A DNA stretch of 59,072 nucleotides. It comes from Fragilaria crotonensis (taxonomy: Eukaryota > Bacillariophyta > Fragilariophyceae > Fragilariales > Fragilariaceae). A program made the translations under genes and the position numbers. The notes beneath the pieces were generated by a model that was not told the origin of the DNA, searched no databases, and worked only from the letters and a program-made list of their open reading frames with translations. Where the stretch lies: contig JAKSYS010000381.1 in assembly GCA_022925895.1 (NCBI GenBank), positions 1-59,072 on the forward strand. The letters are read 5' to 3'. Positions 34,614-44,591 of this stretch are shown one piece after another (within the stretch, counting starts at the first letter, position 1; the number at the start of each line of letters is the position of its first letter).

Positions 34614-35603
34614 ATGGGTGACGAAGCAGAACTCTCCGACGTGGAATTGATTGCTCAAGGGGAAGCCCTATGCCGAGGCGATGAGCTTCTTCCTGGTGTC
34701 CGCCTCTTGCGAAGGGTAACCGATGAGAGTTTGTTCACTCAGGAACACCGCGAATACCTCCGGAGAGGCACCATGTCCGAGGAACTGCGGGCGAATTTGA
34801 CGGCATCTGTCGAGGGCGCTGGATGGAAGAAACAGGGTGAGAGACATGGCAACAGAGACTTTATCACTTACTACAAGGTAGAGGAAAATGGTCAACTCTG
34901 GATCCGCATCGACTCCGTCATCGAAGCGTCGCTCTTCGTACCATTTTTAGCAACCATGAACGAGACAGATCTGTACGAAACGTGGTTCCCAAAGTGGACT
35001 GTCCCAAGACTTGGTTTAAGCCGTTCTGTGAAATTGGCCCAGCCCAATAGACTCTCACAAGTTGTCCAATTGACGATTGATTTGCCATTTCCCCTGAGCC
35101 GTCGCGAAATCGTCTTCTGGGGCTACGCCGAGGAGGATTGTGCGGCAAATCGCACGTCAGCTGCCAAATTGATCACACCACAAGGCGACAAGGGCGAATG
35201 CGATGGCGCCGCATCGTTTGAAAATGTCATCCCCAAAGTCGACCGTGGGGTCGTGCGAATGCCATTTGAGGCCGATTTCTTGTTTCAAACCTGCCCGGAT
35301 GACCACCCAGCACTGCTGCGATCGAAAGCGCACTATCCGGAAAACGAAAAGAAGATCCTACTGAATTGTATGATCATGTGTGATCCCTTGATCCCAATGT
35401 TTCCTCACTTTTTATTGAATTTTGGTACTCGTACTGCAGTGCCTGGCATCTGGGCCATGATATTGTCCATTGCCGAGCAAGTTCGGAATGGTGAACGTCC
35501 TGCTCATGCGGAACGAATCAAGGCCAAGCGCGAGGAAATCTACGATTGGTTGGAGGAGCGCGCAGCGTTCATTACCGGTATTGACGCTCCCGCCCGTACT
35601 TAA
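34614..35603 (+). CDS. START-like lipid-binding domain protein
   Basis: 329 aa, single exon. Residues about 55-300 have the plan of a START/Bet v1-like lipid-transfer domain. The central strand region is YYKVEENGQLWIRIDSVIEA, followed by LVPFLA-type and NETDLYETWFPKW segments, then SVKLAQPNRLSQVVQLTIDLPFPLSRRE with VFWGYA. This order (ligand-pocket strands, DLYxxWxP, then PFPLSxRE) matches StAR-related proteins of algae and protists. The C-terminal helix (PGIWAMILSIAEQVRN) fits the lid helix. There is no signal peptide, so cytosolic or membrane-peripheral lipid transport is likely. The ligand is unknown. Confidence 0.75.
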   Translation: MGDEAELSDVELIAQGEALCRGDELLPGVRLLRRVTDESLFTQEHREYLRRGTMSEELRANLTASVEGAGWKKQGERHGNRDFITYYKVEENGQLWIRIDSVIEASLFVPFLATMNETDLYETWFPKWTVPRLGLSRSVKLAQPNRLSQVVQLTIDLPFPLSRREIVFWGYAEEDCAANRTSAAKLITPQGDKGECDGAASFENVIPKVDRGVVRMPFEADFLFQTCPDDHPALLRSKAHYPENEKKILLNCMIMCDPLIPMFPHFLLNFGTRTAVPGIWAMILSIAEQVRNGERPAHAERIKAKREEIYDWLEERAAFITGIDAPART

Positions 35604-36520
35604 TGTGGTTGAATATGCTCATCACAAGATGAAGCACATGTGTCGTTAATTATTTAAATTCTATTTCATGATGTGGTGTTATGTTTAAAGGCTAATGGTT
35701 GCCGTAGTCTCAAGCTGAGTGCAGGTACTTCACTTCCGTTCCATGTGGAGGAGTCGGAGGATTAGCGTGTTGTCTCAATCGAGGGCTGTTGTTGACAGCT
35801 GCTGGTTCGGCAAACTGCGCAACGGCATGGATTAAGCGATTGGCGGCATCGGGATCATCATGGAACCCATCCACTCACAAATGAATGAGAGTGTCGAGTG
35901 ACCACAGTACTAACGCATGGATCCTTGGCAAGACTTATCGCGCACTTATCGAATTCTCATCCACCTCATTGTGAGTTAGAAATTTACAATCACCTTCACA
36001 TTCTGACCCTTCCGGCGTGATAAGAACTGTCGGCCTGTCCTCTTTTGGAATTCACGTCAACCGGCAGATTTACTGACACTATGAATAGAGAGACGTATGC
36101 ATACAACTCTATTTGTACCCGCAGTACTCGAGGAGTACAGTAGCATTACGCCAGTACGCCGACTGCTCGTTACTTACACCTTAACGTGCACCGTGCACCC
36201 CCAACGCAGTCCCAGAGTTTACGTGCCTGTAGAAGTAGTACGAGTACAATTTGCAGTATTGTACTCGTAGTACATTTTTGTGCAAAGGGAACTGGTTGAC
36301 TGCTGGACACTGGATAGGTGTCTCTCCGAATTCCAACCCCTGCGACCGATCAAACATCAGAACATCAGGCCCAAGTGAAGGTCACACAATTCAACATTTC
36401 TCTTCCCATCACAACTACTATACCACAAATCGTCCATCTTTCTATAAGAACTACGGCGTAGGAGTGCCAATTGACAATCGACAATCGACGCAATAGATCG
36501 CTATCGTGAAAACTTTGAAC
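35604..36520. other. Intergenic with one coding-like minus-strand segment
   Basis: A possible terminal exon lies at 35710-35873 (separate entry). The stretch 36110-36260 is rich in GTAC palindromes (agtactcgaggagtacagtag). The last 150 bases form the likely leader of the ankyrin-TPR gene. Confidence 0.4.
35710..35873 (-). other. Possible terminal exon of an unrecognised gene
   Basis: After a potential acceptor (tttgtgag) the minus strand reads about 54 sensible codons (GFHDDPDAANRLIHAVAQF and AEPAAVNNSPRLRQ) to a TGA at 35710. No upstream exon could be joined with confidence, and no family is recognised. It ends tail to tail with the START-like gene about 100 bp away. Confidence 0.3.
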
Positions 36521-38191
36521 ATGTCGACCGTAACCAAAGCCACACAACGCAGAGCAGGTAGTGGTGGTGCCACCGGTAATACGATGAGCGCTGAAGAGAA
36601 GAATGCTCGCATGACGGAAGAGCGAGCGTTTTTAACAAAGTTATTGGAAAGTTCCCTGCATGGCGAACTCAATGTTGTAAAGGACCTTGTGAATGACTAT
36701 CACGTTCGAAATCCAAGTGTCTCGAAGTGTGAGATTCTCGAACAGTTCAGGGATGGAAAGAAACGGACGGCTCTTTATTTTATTTGTCAGAGTGACAACC
36801 CGACAATTCTTGAGGATCTATTTGACTGGTTGAAGAACGATATGGATGCACTTACGCTCGCAAATACGGACACGAATACCATTGACGACTTTTTGATTTC
36901 CTGGTTGAAACAAAAAGACAGTAACGGCATGACAGCTTTGATGGTATGCGCTCAGCATCCCAATCCACAATTGGCTCTGCGTCGTATCAAATTCTTGTTG
37001 GAATTACAGCTTACAGTCTCTGGACCACCACAAAAGCCACTCCACAAACAATTGGCACTGGCAAGATCCAAGGTTGGAGCCGGAGCGCTTCATTACGCTG
37101 CAGGTGCCGGTGCCTTGCCGGAAACGATTCAACTCTTGGTGCACGCCTCCAAGGCACAACTATCGGCTGCCTCCCTCAAGGGTGGCATGCCCTTGCATTG
37201 GGCCGCATCCATCCGTGAGAATCATGTTGCCACACTGGAGGCACTGGTCCAGGCCGGAGCAGATCTGAATGCCAAAGATGAAAATGGACTAACGCCACTC
37301 TTATTGGCTGCCGCCGCGGGGAATGATGCTCACGCCAAATATCTGGTACGACAAGGAGCCGACATTGCCTTGGAATTCCCTGGTCAGATAACTATTTTTC
37401 ACATGGCAGCCGATTGCAATTTAGTATCAACGTTGGCGGAGTTGTTGGAACGGTATCCGGAATCAAATCTCATCCATCAACCCAACAGTCGCGGCGAAAC
37501 ACCCATCGATTTGGCAGTTCAGGAAGGTCATGTGGGATGTGTCATGCTGCTCACAGGAGAAGGAGATGAAACGAAAGCAAAAACTTGGATGGCGGAGCAC
37601 AAAAAGAATCTACCAGCACGACAACAGGAAAACGATGAAGCGAGTTCCAAACCATCATCCAAAGATGACCCTCTGTCGCCGATCACCACCGGGAATGGAA
37701 CAGCTTCGTATAATCTGTTGGAAGAGCAGGCGAAGGAGTTGGGGGCAAAGGCAGCTGCTGCTCATGTGACGGAAGAGGACAAGAAACGGGCAACAGACTT
37801 GAAATTACAAGGCAATCAGCACTATTCGAACAATAAATGGGAATTGGCGATTCAATGCTACACGGAGGCGATTGACGCCGATCCAACCGATGCCACGTTC
37901 TATTCCAATCGAGCCGCATGTTGGATGCAAATCAAAAAATACAATGAAGCCTTGCAAGATGCAGTCATTTGTCGTCTTCTCAAACCAAAGTGGACCAAGG
38001 CATGTTATCGTATGGCGGCAGCACGGTTGGCCGTGCACCGATACGAAGATGCCGCTCTGGCGGCTTGGGAAGGACTGCGGCTCGATGAAGACAATGACGA
38101 ACTGAAACGAATGCTGCAAAAGTGTGTCAAGGAAGGGCGAAAAGACCACCAAAAGACTGCTCCGAAAGATACTGACGACGATGATGAGTAA
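36521..38191 (+). CDS. Ankyrin-repeat and TPR co-chaperone-like protein
   Basis: 556 aa from the ATG at 36521. Residues about 185-350 hold four to five ankyrin repeats: GAGALHYAAGAGALPETIQLL, MPLHWAASIRENHVATLEAL, GLTPLLLAAAAGNDAHAKYL, TIFHMAADCN and ETPIDLAVQEGHVGCVMLL. Residues about 425-530 hold three TPRs (KLQGNQHYSNNKWELAIQCY, AIDADPTDATFYSNRAACWM and KPKWTKACYRMAAARL). The Lys/Asn/Arg positions of these TPRs (GNxxY, NRAACW, KACYRMA) resemble the carboxylate clamp that binds Hsp70/Hsp90 tails. The C-terminus is an acidic DDDDE tail. A chaperone-linked adaptor role is an inference. Single exon, intact. Confidence 0.85.
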   Translation: MSTVTKATQRRAGSGGATGNTMSAEEKNARMTEERAFLTKLLESSLHGELNVVKDLVNDYHVRNPSVSKCEILEQFRDGKKRTALYFICQSDNPTILEDLFDWLKNDMDALTLANTDTNTIDDFLISWLKQKDSNGMTALMVCAQHPNPQLALRRIKFLLELQLTVSGPPQKPLHKQLALARSKVGAGALHYAAGAGALPETIQLLVHASKAQLSAASLKGGMPLHWAASIRENHVATLEALVQAGADLNAKDENGLTPLLLAAAAGNDAHAKYLVRQGADIALEFPGQITIFHMAADCNLVSTLAELLERYPESNLIHQPNSRGETPIDLAVQEGHVGCVMLLTGEGDETKAKTWMAEHKKNLPARQQENDEASSKPSSKDDPLSPITTGNGTASYNLLEEQAKELGAKAAAAHVTEEDKKRATDLKLQGNQHYSNNKWELAIQCYTEAIDADPTDATFYSNRAACWMQIKKYNEALQDAVICRLLKPKWTKACYRMAAARLAVHRYEDAALAAWEGLRLDEDNDELKRMLQKCVKEGRKDHQKTAPKDTDDDDE

Positions 38192-38865
38192 CAGATTCGA
38201 GTAGAAGTTGTCTGGAATAAAAAGATCACTTTGGCAGCATCCTTTTGCGAAATTTTATCTAGTCGAGCGATTTGTCAGAGTAGCTACATTGATGTAAAGC
38301 TAGTCGTTACGTTTGGTTGCCGTCGGGGTAACAACACAAAACTTGACGGATACGAAGTTGTTTTTCCCCACCGGATGCAAACCAATGTCAGGAGCTCAAC
38401 ATTCTATTAAAATATCAATCGTAATTTATACACTTTATTCGGGACACATAATGTACACTGCACATCGACGTTGCAGCCTCTACTGCTTCGGGAAGGATTG
38501 TTGGGTAAGAAAGGAGAAAACTTCTTGGCAAACGTCCCTGTGGCTCCTCAACAGATGGTGCTCGACTCGCACACAAAGGTTTTGTTTTGATGAGCACTTG
38601 GACCCGGAATTGCGAGCGTAGTCCAACGCCAAGTTGAAGCAGTGGCGGAACGCCACTGGGACGCGGCTCTTCTTTCGCATGAACTCGTCAATGTTCGCGA
38701 AGAATGTGACTTGGCTTAGGTCAAAACCTTTATGGCCACCTGTCACGGCGTGGTTCTCTCCATCAACGATAGCTGTATCCCATCCGCCGCAGTGCGCCAC
38801 TGCCGTTGTGAGAGTGCTGTCAAGGGATGTATCCAAATGTATCCACTTCCCCTTGAGATTCACAA

Positions 38866-39193
38866 TGTTGAAACCACAATATCAACATACAGTACCTACG
38901 TGCCAATCAGACAACGATACAGTACTGCAGTCAACACTGGGAGATTAAATCGCTTGTAAATCGGAAAATTAAATTAGAATGAGACTATCACTCGTTTCCC
39001 AAGCTGGTCCGTTTACAATTGACCTTTTCGTTCACACGTGATACGTTCTCAGTCTTGCCGGCACTCAATCGTGACAGCTTCCGTTTCTCCTTAATGTCTT
39101 GTTTAGACTCCACGGTTCTCCATCCGGTATCCGTTTCGTCTCCGTTCGTCCTCTCACTATGTCCGGTCATTCCGACAGTAATATTATTCAACA
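38866..39193 (-). repeat. Element 1 LTR (3' LTR in sense)
   Basis: 328 bp, identical by eye to 44264-44591. The last 206 bp on the internal side also encode the tail of the Pol frame, which stops at 38988. Confidence 0.95.
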
Positions 39194-39770
39194 CACTCCT
39201 GCAATCCTGCGATCCATCATCGTAGGTCGTAGGATTGACGTTCATGATCTCGTCACGGAACTTCATAAATTGCATCCCTTGCAAAGGTTTCGTAAAGAAG
39301 TCACCAACCATTTCGTTGGTAGGACAATGCTCAATTTTGACCTCTCCAGAGGCCACTCGATCCTTGATAAAGAAATAACGGATGTTGATATGTCGAGTTC
39401 GCTTTCCACTTGACGCCTTCCCGTTTTCGGCCAGTAGGATCGTACTTTTGTTGTCCTGATAGACAATGGATTCGTTAACTGCGTATCCCTGGGCCTCCAA
39501 GAAATATCGGGTCCATAAGGCTTGTGGAAGAATGTCGTTTACCCCAACCAGTTCGGCCTCAGTTGAACTTTTCGTATTAATCTTTTGGCGAGTGGAAGTG
39601 CCGTAGATTGCCCCCTTGCCAAGCATCATCACGCCACCTGTATGACTTCGCATATCAGGGTGCACCGCAAACGAAGCGTCAACCCACCATTTAACGATGT
39701 TACATTCGTCAGCCTCCAAAATCAAGGGCATTTTAACCGTGCCTCGCAGGTACATCATAGTCCTGCCCAA
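38988..39770 (-). CDS. Element 1 RNase H and LTR-encoded Pol tail
   Basis: RNase H with WWVDASFAVHPDMRSHTGG (first Asp), KSSTEAELVGVND (Glu) and YQDNKSTILLAENG (second Asp), then HINIRYFFIKDRV and FFTKPLQGMQF. The frame continues past the internal region into the LTR for about 68 codons (RTNGDETDTGWRTVESKQD) before stopping at 38988. Confidence 0.9.
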   Translation of the reverse strand: MGRTMMYLRGTVKMPLILEADECNIVKWWVDASFAVHPDMRSHTGGVMMLGKGAIYGTSTRQKINTKSSTEAELVGVNDILPQALWTRYFLEAQGYAVNESIVYQDNKSTILLAENGKASSGKRTRHINIRYFFIKDRVASGEVKIEHCPTNEMVGDFFTKPLQGMQFMKFRDEIMNVNPTTYDDGSQDCRSVLNNITVGMTGHSERTNGDETDTGWRTVESKQDIKEKRKLSRLSAGKTENVSRVNEKVNCKRTSLGNE

Positions 39771-40850
39771 TTTTTTTGTAGTCGTCGACGTCCGGTTCTT
39801 TTACGCGAGTACATAGAAATGCCACTGCTGTCTGTATGTCCGGCCGTGCGCGCTTGCATAGAAACAGAAGCTTGGCCACGTTGTGATGGAAAAAATCGGA
39901 CAACTCGGTGTTCAGCTTTTCTGCATCATCGTTCACATCGAATAGATGCGATGATGCCGGTGACCTGACTGTTCCTGACATGTCGGCCGGCAATTCCGTT
40001 ATCATGTTCTCGATGTAGTCGATCATCGTGAACTTAACCTTGCCCTTCACGCTGAAGTCGATCGTCATTCCAAGGTATTCGTGCACCTTTCCTCTTGAGA
40101 TCGTGAGCGGGGCCTCCTTCCCAAATTCAGACTTCAGCAGCTCGATCACGTCATCAACGACCTTCGGGTCAACATGGGAGATTTTAAGGTCATCCACATG
40201 CCACAAAATGGTACACTGTTTACCATTGACAATTTTGTTGGCGACACAGCTGTCATATGGGTTCAGAACAAATCCCCATTTGATTAGTTGCTTGCTTAGC
40301 TTTTTCCAAAACAGAAATGCGCCAGTCAGCGTGCCGTACAGCGCCTTCTCCAGTTCCACATAGAGTACCATTCGCCCGTTTTCCATCTGAATGTACTTCC
40401 GATACATTTTGGGATCAATTCGGACCATGAGCTCTGCCATCTTCCCTTCCAATTTCATGTGGACTGTTCTTTCACCTTTCATCCCGACCTGCATGAATGC
40501 AGCTGGGAGGTCAACCACCCCCACATCTCTTTCTTCTTTGGCGTCAATTGTGCACGATAGCATGACGGACTCAGTTGCGACTGTTGGTGAACTCGCCTCT
40601 TCCTTGGTTGTGTATGGTCGCTGTTTTCTGCCGTCCGCACAGCCTCTTCCTTTTACCGTGCCATCTCGTTTCTGCTTCAAAAACATCAGGTATTGTAGTG
40701 CCGCCTCGCGCTCTTCATCGGTCATCTCGTCCTTGCCCCTTGGCCTTATGACCTCACGGTCATACAGTTGCGTTAGTTCTTTAAGCACGGCGTCAACGCC
40801 GGCCTCGCCAAAAATTCGGGCCCTTTTCGGACGCTGTGCTGTGTCATGGC
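39771..40850 (-). CDS. Element 1 reverse transcriptase
   Basis: Copia RT fingers and palm: KGRGCADGRKQRPYTTKEEA, VVDLPAAFMQVGM, LEKALYGTLTGAFLFWKKL, and the catalytic WHVDDLKISHVD (HVDD in place of YVDD). LFLCKRARPDIQTAVAFLCT precedes RNase H. The frame ends artificially at 39733 because a run of seven A's (39771-39777) has one base too many; with six it continues into RNase H. Confidence 0.9.
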
Positions 40851-41690
40851 GATGGACTCGAGCGTAGCGTGTAGGTGGCCATAATCCCGCGGCTTGCGGG
40901 CCCGAAGATTATATTTCCCAGTCTTCTTCCGTATCGCACGTCCATGAGTTCGTCAACTTGCATTGCAGGTCGCGCAGCCTCGACTTGTATTGTTGGCGCG
41001 ACTGGAGCGATCTCGCCCTCTCTCGCGACTTCGTTCGCGTCCTCGTTCGCGTCTCTCGCAACTTCGTTTGCTTCTTCGTTCGCTTCTCTCGCGACTTCGT
41101 TCGCTACATCGTTCGCTTCTTCGTTTGCTTCTTCGTTAGCTTCGTCGTCTCTCGCGACTTCGTTCGCTTCTTCGTTCGCGTCTTCGTTTGTTTCTTCGTT
41201 AGCTTCGTCGTGGGCGTTTCTCGCGACCTCGTTCGCTTCTTCTTCACCAGCTTCACCAGCCTCTTCTATCGCGACATCCGGGATGTCTTCGTCGTTCTCT
41301 ACACCCGGGATGTCTTCAGCGTTCTCTTCAACGTTCTCTTCAACAATCTCAACAATCTCATCATCCACTCCTGCGATCTGACCGTCGATCCAGTCATCAT
41401 CATCGTCGTCGTCATTAGCTGGGTCGTCGTTCGGATCGAAATCATCATCATCATCATCGTCATCATCATTCGCATCGTCGTCATCATCGGGGATTAGCAC
41501 TCCTGCCCGATCGGAAAACTCAAGGGGAGTTAATTCGAGATCGCGACGCGATAGTTTGTGCACTCGATCAATAACGTCTGCGGGGATTGGGAGCTCCGTC
41601 CATTGTGTGCGGTGCAAGCGCTTACCAGTTGTAAGGCTGTAGAAATAGTGTCCCCCCTTGTGCGTTACCCGTTGGGCGGAGCGCAATGGC
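40850..41690 (-). CDS. Element 1 Pol linker with acidic low-complexity repeats
   Basis: Between integrase and reverse transcriptase. It starts with the conserved YFYSLTTGKRLHRTQW segment, then an Asp-rich tract (about 41400-41490), then Glu/Ala/Asn/Val repeats of the type EEANEVARDANEDANEVAR (about 41010-41250). A polar spacer here is usual in copia Pol; one this acidic and repetitive is not. Confidence 0.8.
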
Positions 41691-42880
41691 ACCCCGTCGT
41701 ACGCGGTAGCATAGAGTTATCGTGGGGTTCATGGGTCTGGACGTAGGCGCCGAACTCGATCTTGCAATGAGTGGCGTAGTCAATCGTCGACCCCACCACG
41801 AGAGCTCGAGGGCTCAACACATCGGAAATGCCTCTTTGGACAGGGAAACTGTTGAGCCAGAACACGACGTAGTGTATGAGCTCGATGACGATCCTTGCGG
41901 GCAACTGTTTGAACGGCAGCATGCCGACCACACTCCTGGATCTTTCTTTGATGGTCCGGATGTGGCGCTCTATTTCAGGCACATGTTCCTCGGCGGCCAC
42001 ACAATTAATGCTGATTCCCAGCTCCGCAACGTCACCGACGAGACCGTCCTTGTCGAATTCGCCGTCCATCAATATCACCTCAATGTGAAACCCACGTTTT
42101 GCATACGTCTGGTGCACATGTGAGATGGCCTTAAAGATTGTGTCGGATTTTCGGTTGGTTAGAAACTCAGATGTTGAAAACCGGATATTCCTCGAAATCG
42201 TAACGAAAAATGGAAGCTTGTTTACGAACATGATATCACCGGCCAGAGTTACCTTCCGGTACCGAGACATTATGGTAGCTGGTATATTGGTGTAAGTAGC
42301 CTGCACTGCTTTTGGCGTCTTTCGGACTGTTTTGCCCATGAGCGATCCGACCTCTGGGCCAAATATACGCTCCGCTGCAATAATGTCCTCACGCTTGACA
42401 GGACAATTTTGGAACAGGTTCTTGTCCACAATGCCCAGGAATGTCTTAGTGCTTGGTCTTCCAATAATTTTTTGTACCTTTCGGGCCAGTACCGCCTTCG
42501 AGTAGTCGCGTTCGGAGTACTTAGTACGGTTATCCTCTACCGTATTGATCAGGTTCACGTCATAGTGTCCTGTGTCTTCATGGTCCTGCTCCTTGGTATC
42601 GATGTAATACAGCCCCTTCGGGGATTGCTTGAAAACACGCACCGTGCCGTCATGCTTGGTTAGGTGAAAGGCATTTCCTTCCTCGGTATCAAATGTCACG
42701 CGGTACCCACGTTCCTTCGCCTTCGCGAGAGACAATATGTTCGCAATGCCTGTAGGGTTGTACCATACAGTTCCGTATCCACGGAGCTCGCCGATCAATT
42801 TAGTACTGGCAACGCCTGCATTGCAGTGAATGTCCATCGAGTTTGAATGCTCGCGAATGTTCGATAGCAGCTTTTGTTGC
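41680..42880 (-). CDS. Element 1 integrase region
   Basis: Reads from the protease C-terminus (LIGELRGYGTVWYNPTGIANI, the usual copia pre-integrase segment) through the integrase core. TLAGDIMFVNKLPFFVTISR supplies the first Asp, LMDGEFDKDGLV the second, and VPEIERHIRTIKER the Glu. YATHCKIEFGAYVQTHEP is the C-terminal region. A frame break near 41690 (four G's where five are needed) leads into VPLRSAQRVTHKGGHY. Confidence 0.85.
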
Positions 42881-43191
42881 AAAACACATCAACTGTAGAC
42901 TGGTTATCAAGGAGGATCCAGTCTCGCGGAAGCCTGCCGTCGTGCTCGATTTGCATGACAACCCCGTGGTCGGAACCGGCAGCGCCGACGTTAACGAAGG
43001 CATAGTTGGCGACCTCATCTTGGTCATCAAGGAAGTCGATGTCGTACATGCCACTCGTAAGTAGCGTCGTTCCTGACTGTTTCTTGACTGGTTCAGCTGC
43101 TGGCTTCTTCTCATCACCCTCCGCCACACGTTCACCATCGCACTCGTTTGCGTAGTGTCCTTTCTTCTTGCAGCGGTGACACGTAATGTGT
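42870..43191 (-). CDS. Element 1 zinc knuckle and aspartic protease region
   Basis: After the CCHC knuckle comes a linker and then WILLDNQSTVDVFCN, the protease active-site segment. The usual D-S/T-G triad is replaced by D-N-Q-S. I recall this form from diatom copia elements. The frame breaks at about 42880 (four A's where five are needed) before continuing as KLLSNIREH and the rest of the protease and integrase. Confidence 0.7.
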
Positions 43192-44233
43192 TCTTTACTT
43201 CTGGGTTTGGCCTTTTGTCCCCTTTTTCGTTGTCGGCGTTTACGAAAGCAATCTCCCCTTCACCTCCCACCTCGCGCTGTCCAAGTCGAGGATTGTTCTG
43301 GTAGTTGGAGAGGCGATGAAACGCATCGGCCCTGCTGCTGGGATAGCGAGCGTTACCCTCGTTATAATCGTTGTTGATCCCTTCGATGTACTTGCCGAAA
43401 CGAGCACGGTCGCATGTCAACATGAACGCAACTCCAAGGATCCTGTCTCTGATTTCGGCCTTCAAGGTACCCAGCTCTGCAGGGGTCATTGTGGCCTTGT
43501 CTCTCCCGTTTAGGACGTATCGTTCCATTCCGATGTCATCATCGATGTTGCCGCCAGTATGTTCGAGCACATCAACGAGATTGTTGAAAACGGTGAGATG
43601 CTCCTTCAGAGTAGTGCTTCCGTTCTGCATCAAGTTGAAGTATCGCTTCTTTGCTTCATGAATGGCCCTTCCTGGATAGTTCTGGCTTTGGAACGCGTAT
43701 GCAATGTTCTTGATCAGGATGAGCAGTTTCAAGCCGTCGCCGCTTCGCCAGATCTCGTCCCAGCCAGTGCTCGATTCCAGCTTCTGCTGCATCATGTCGG
43801 TGCATTGGCCCCATACGAGGGCGTATAACTTCTTGACGTTTTCGTTGAAGCCTGCCATCTGCTTTCCGACCATTGTGACTGCGTCTCCCCACAGCTTCTG
43901 CTGACCAGCAGTTGCCGTTGGCGGTAGGTCATCTGGTATAAAAACGTTGGTGCTTCGAGTGTCGATAGCGAGGCGAATGTCGCCGCCATGCTTGAAAGTC
44001 CTACCGCAATAAGCGGATAACTCCTTCTTGGTTCTGACGAACGTGTCGGCCATTTTCGATTCAGAACAATCAAAGATAGCTCCGTTCAGCTCGTCACATT
44101 TTCCTTCAAACTTCTTCGATGCGACACGATGACCCTTGTTGAAATTGTAGCCTCTCTTCTTGGCTTCGCCTTCTTCCTTGTCCTTCTGTCCTGCATCACT
44201 GTTGCGCTCGGTCCTTTCCTTGGCCTCTGCCAT
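43192..44233 (-). CDS. Element 1 Gag
   Basis: The ATG at 44233 begins a Lys/Glu-rich leader, then a capsid-like helical region (LESSTGWDEIWRSGDGLKLL, TLKEHLTVFNNLVDVLEH) typical of copia Gag. The frame must shift near 43200 to reach the zinc knuckle CHRCKKKGHYANEC (CX2CX4HX4C, about 43190-43140). Without the shift the frame runs to 42800 in non-homologous sequence. Confidence 0.8.
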
Positions 44234-44249
44234 GATTAGGTCTTGAGCT

Positions 44250-44264
44250 TTCTAATTTAATTTT
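44250..44264 (-). promoter_or_regulatory. Putative primer-binding site, possibly self-primed
   Basis: In sense this is AAAATTAAATTAGAA, starting with the last base of the 5' LTR. No TGG-type tRNA complement abuts the LTR. Instead it is exactly complementary to TTCTAATTTAATTTT at 44377-44363 in the same LTR. The geometry would let the LTR transcript prime its own reverse transcription, as known for Tf1. AT-richness makes chance a real alternative. Confidence 0.4.
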
Positions 44265-44591
44265 GTTGAAACCACAATATCAACATACAGTACCTACGTG
44301 CCAATCAGACAACGATACAGTACTGCAGTCAACACTGGGAGATTAAATCGCTTGTAAATCGGAAAATTAAATTAGAATGAGACTATCACTCGTTTCCCAA
44401 GCTGGTCCGTTTACAATTGACCTTTTCGTTCACACGTGATACGTTCTCAGTCTTGCCGGCACTCAATCGTGACAGCTTCCGTTTCTCCTTAATGTCTTGT
44501 TTAGACTCCACGGTTCTCCATCCGGTATCCGTTTCGTCTCCGTTCGTCCTCTCACTATGTCCGGTCATTCCGACAGTAATATTATTCAACA
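44264..44591 (-). repeat. Element 1 LTR (5' LTR in sense)
   Basis: 328 bp direct repeat of 38866-39193. It should hold the promoter. A 15-nt segment at 44363-44377 is complementary in sense to the bases abutting the LTR (44250-44264). Confidence 0.95.

Larger units (their letters stand above)
38866..44591 (-). mobile_element. Ty1/copia-type LTR retrotransposon 1 (young insertion)
   Basis: Complete element of 5,726 bp coding on the minus strand. LTRs lie at 38866-39193 and 44264-44591 (328 bp each; I see no difference between them) and are bounded by TG...CA with TGTTGAA/TTCAACA ends. The 5-bp target duplication CACAA is at 38861-38865 and 44592-44596. Domain order in the sense direction is gag, protease, integrase, acidic linker, reverse transcriptase, RNase H, which is copia order. 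Frame breaks occur between domains (about 43200, 42880, 41690, 40860, 39771). Several sit in homopolymers and look like single missing or extra bases. Identical LTRs imply a recent insertion. It lies inside a transglutaminase-like gene. Confidence 0.97.

Noticed and set aside
40875-41497. Plus-strand Ser/Phe-rich frames of 168 and 179 codons
   Set aside because: Antisense shadows of the acidic repeat region of retrotransposon Pol.
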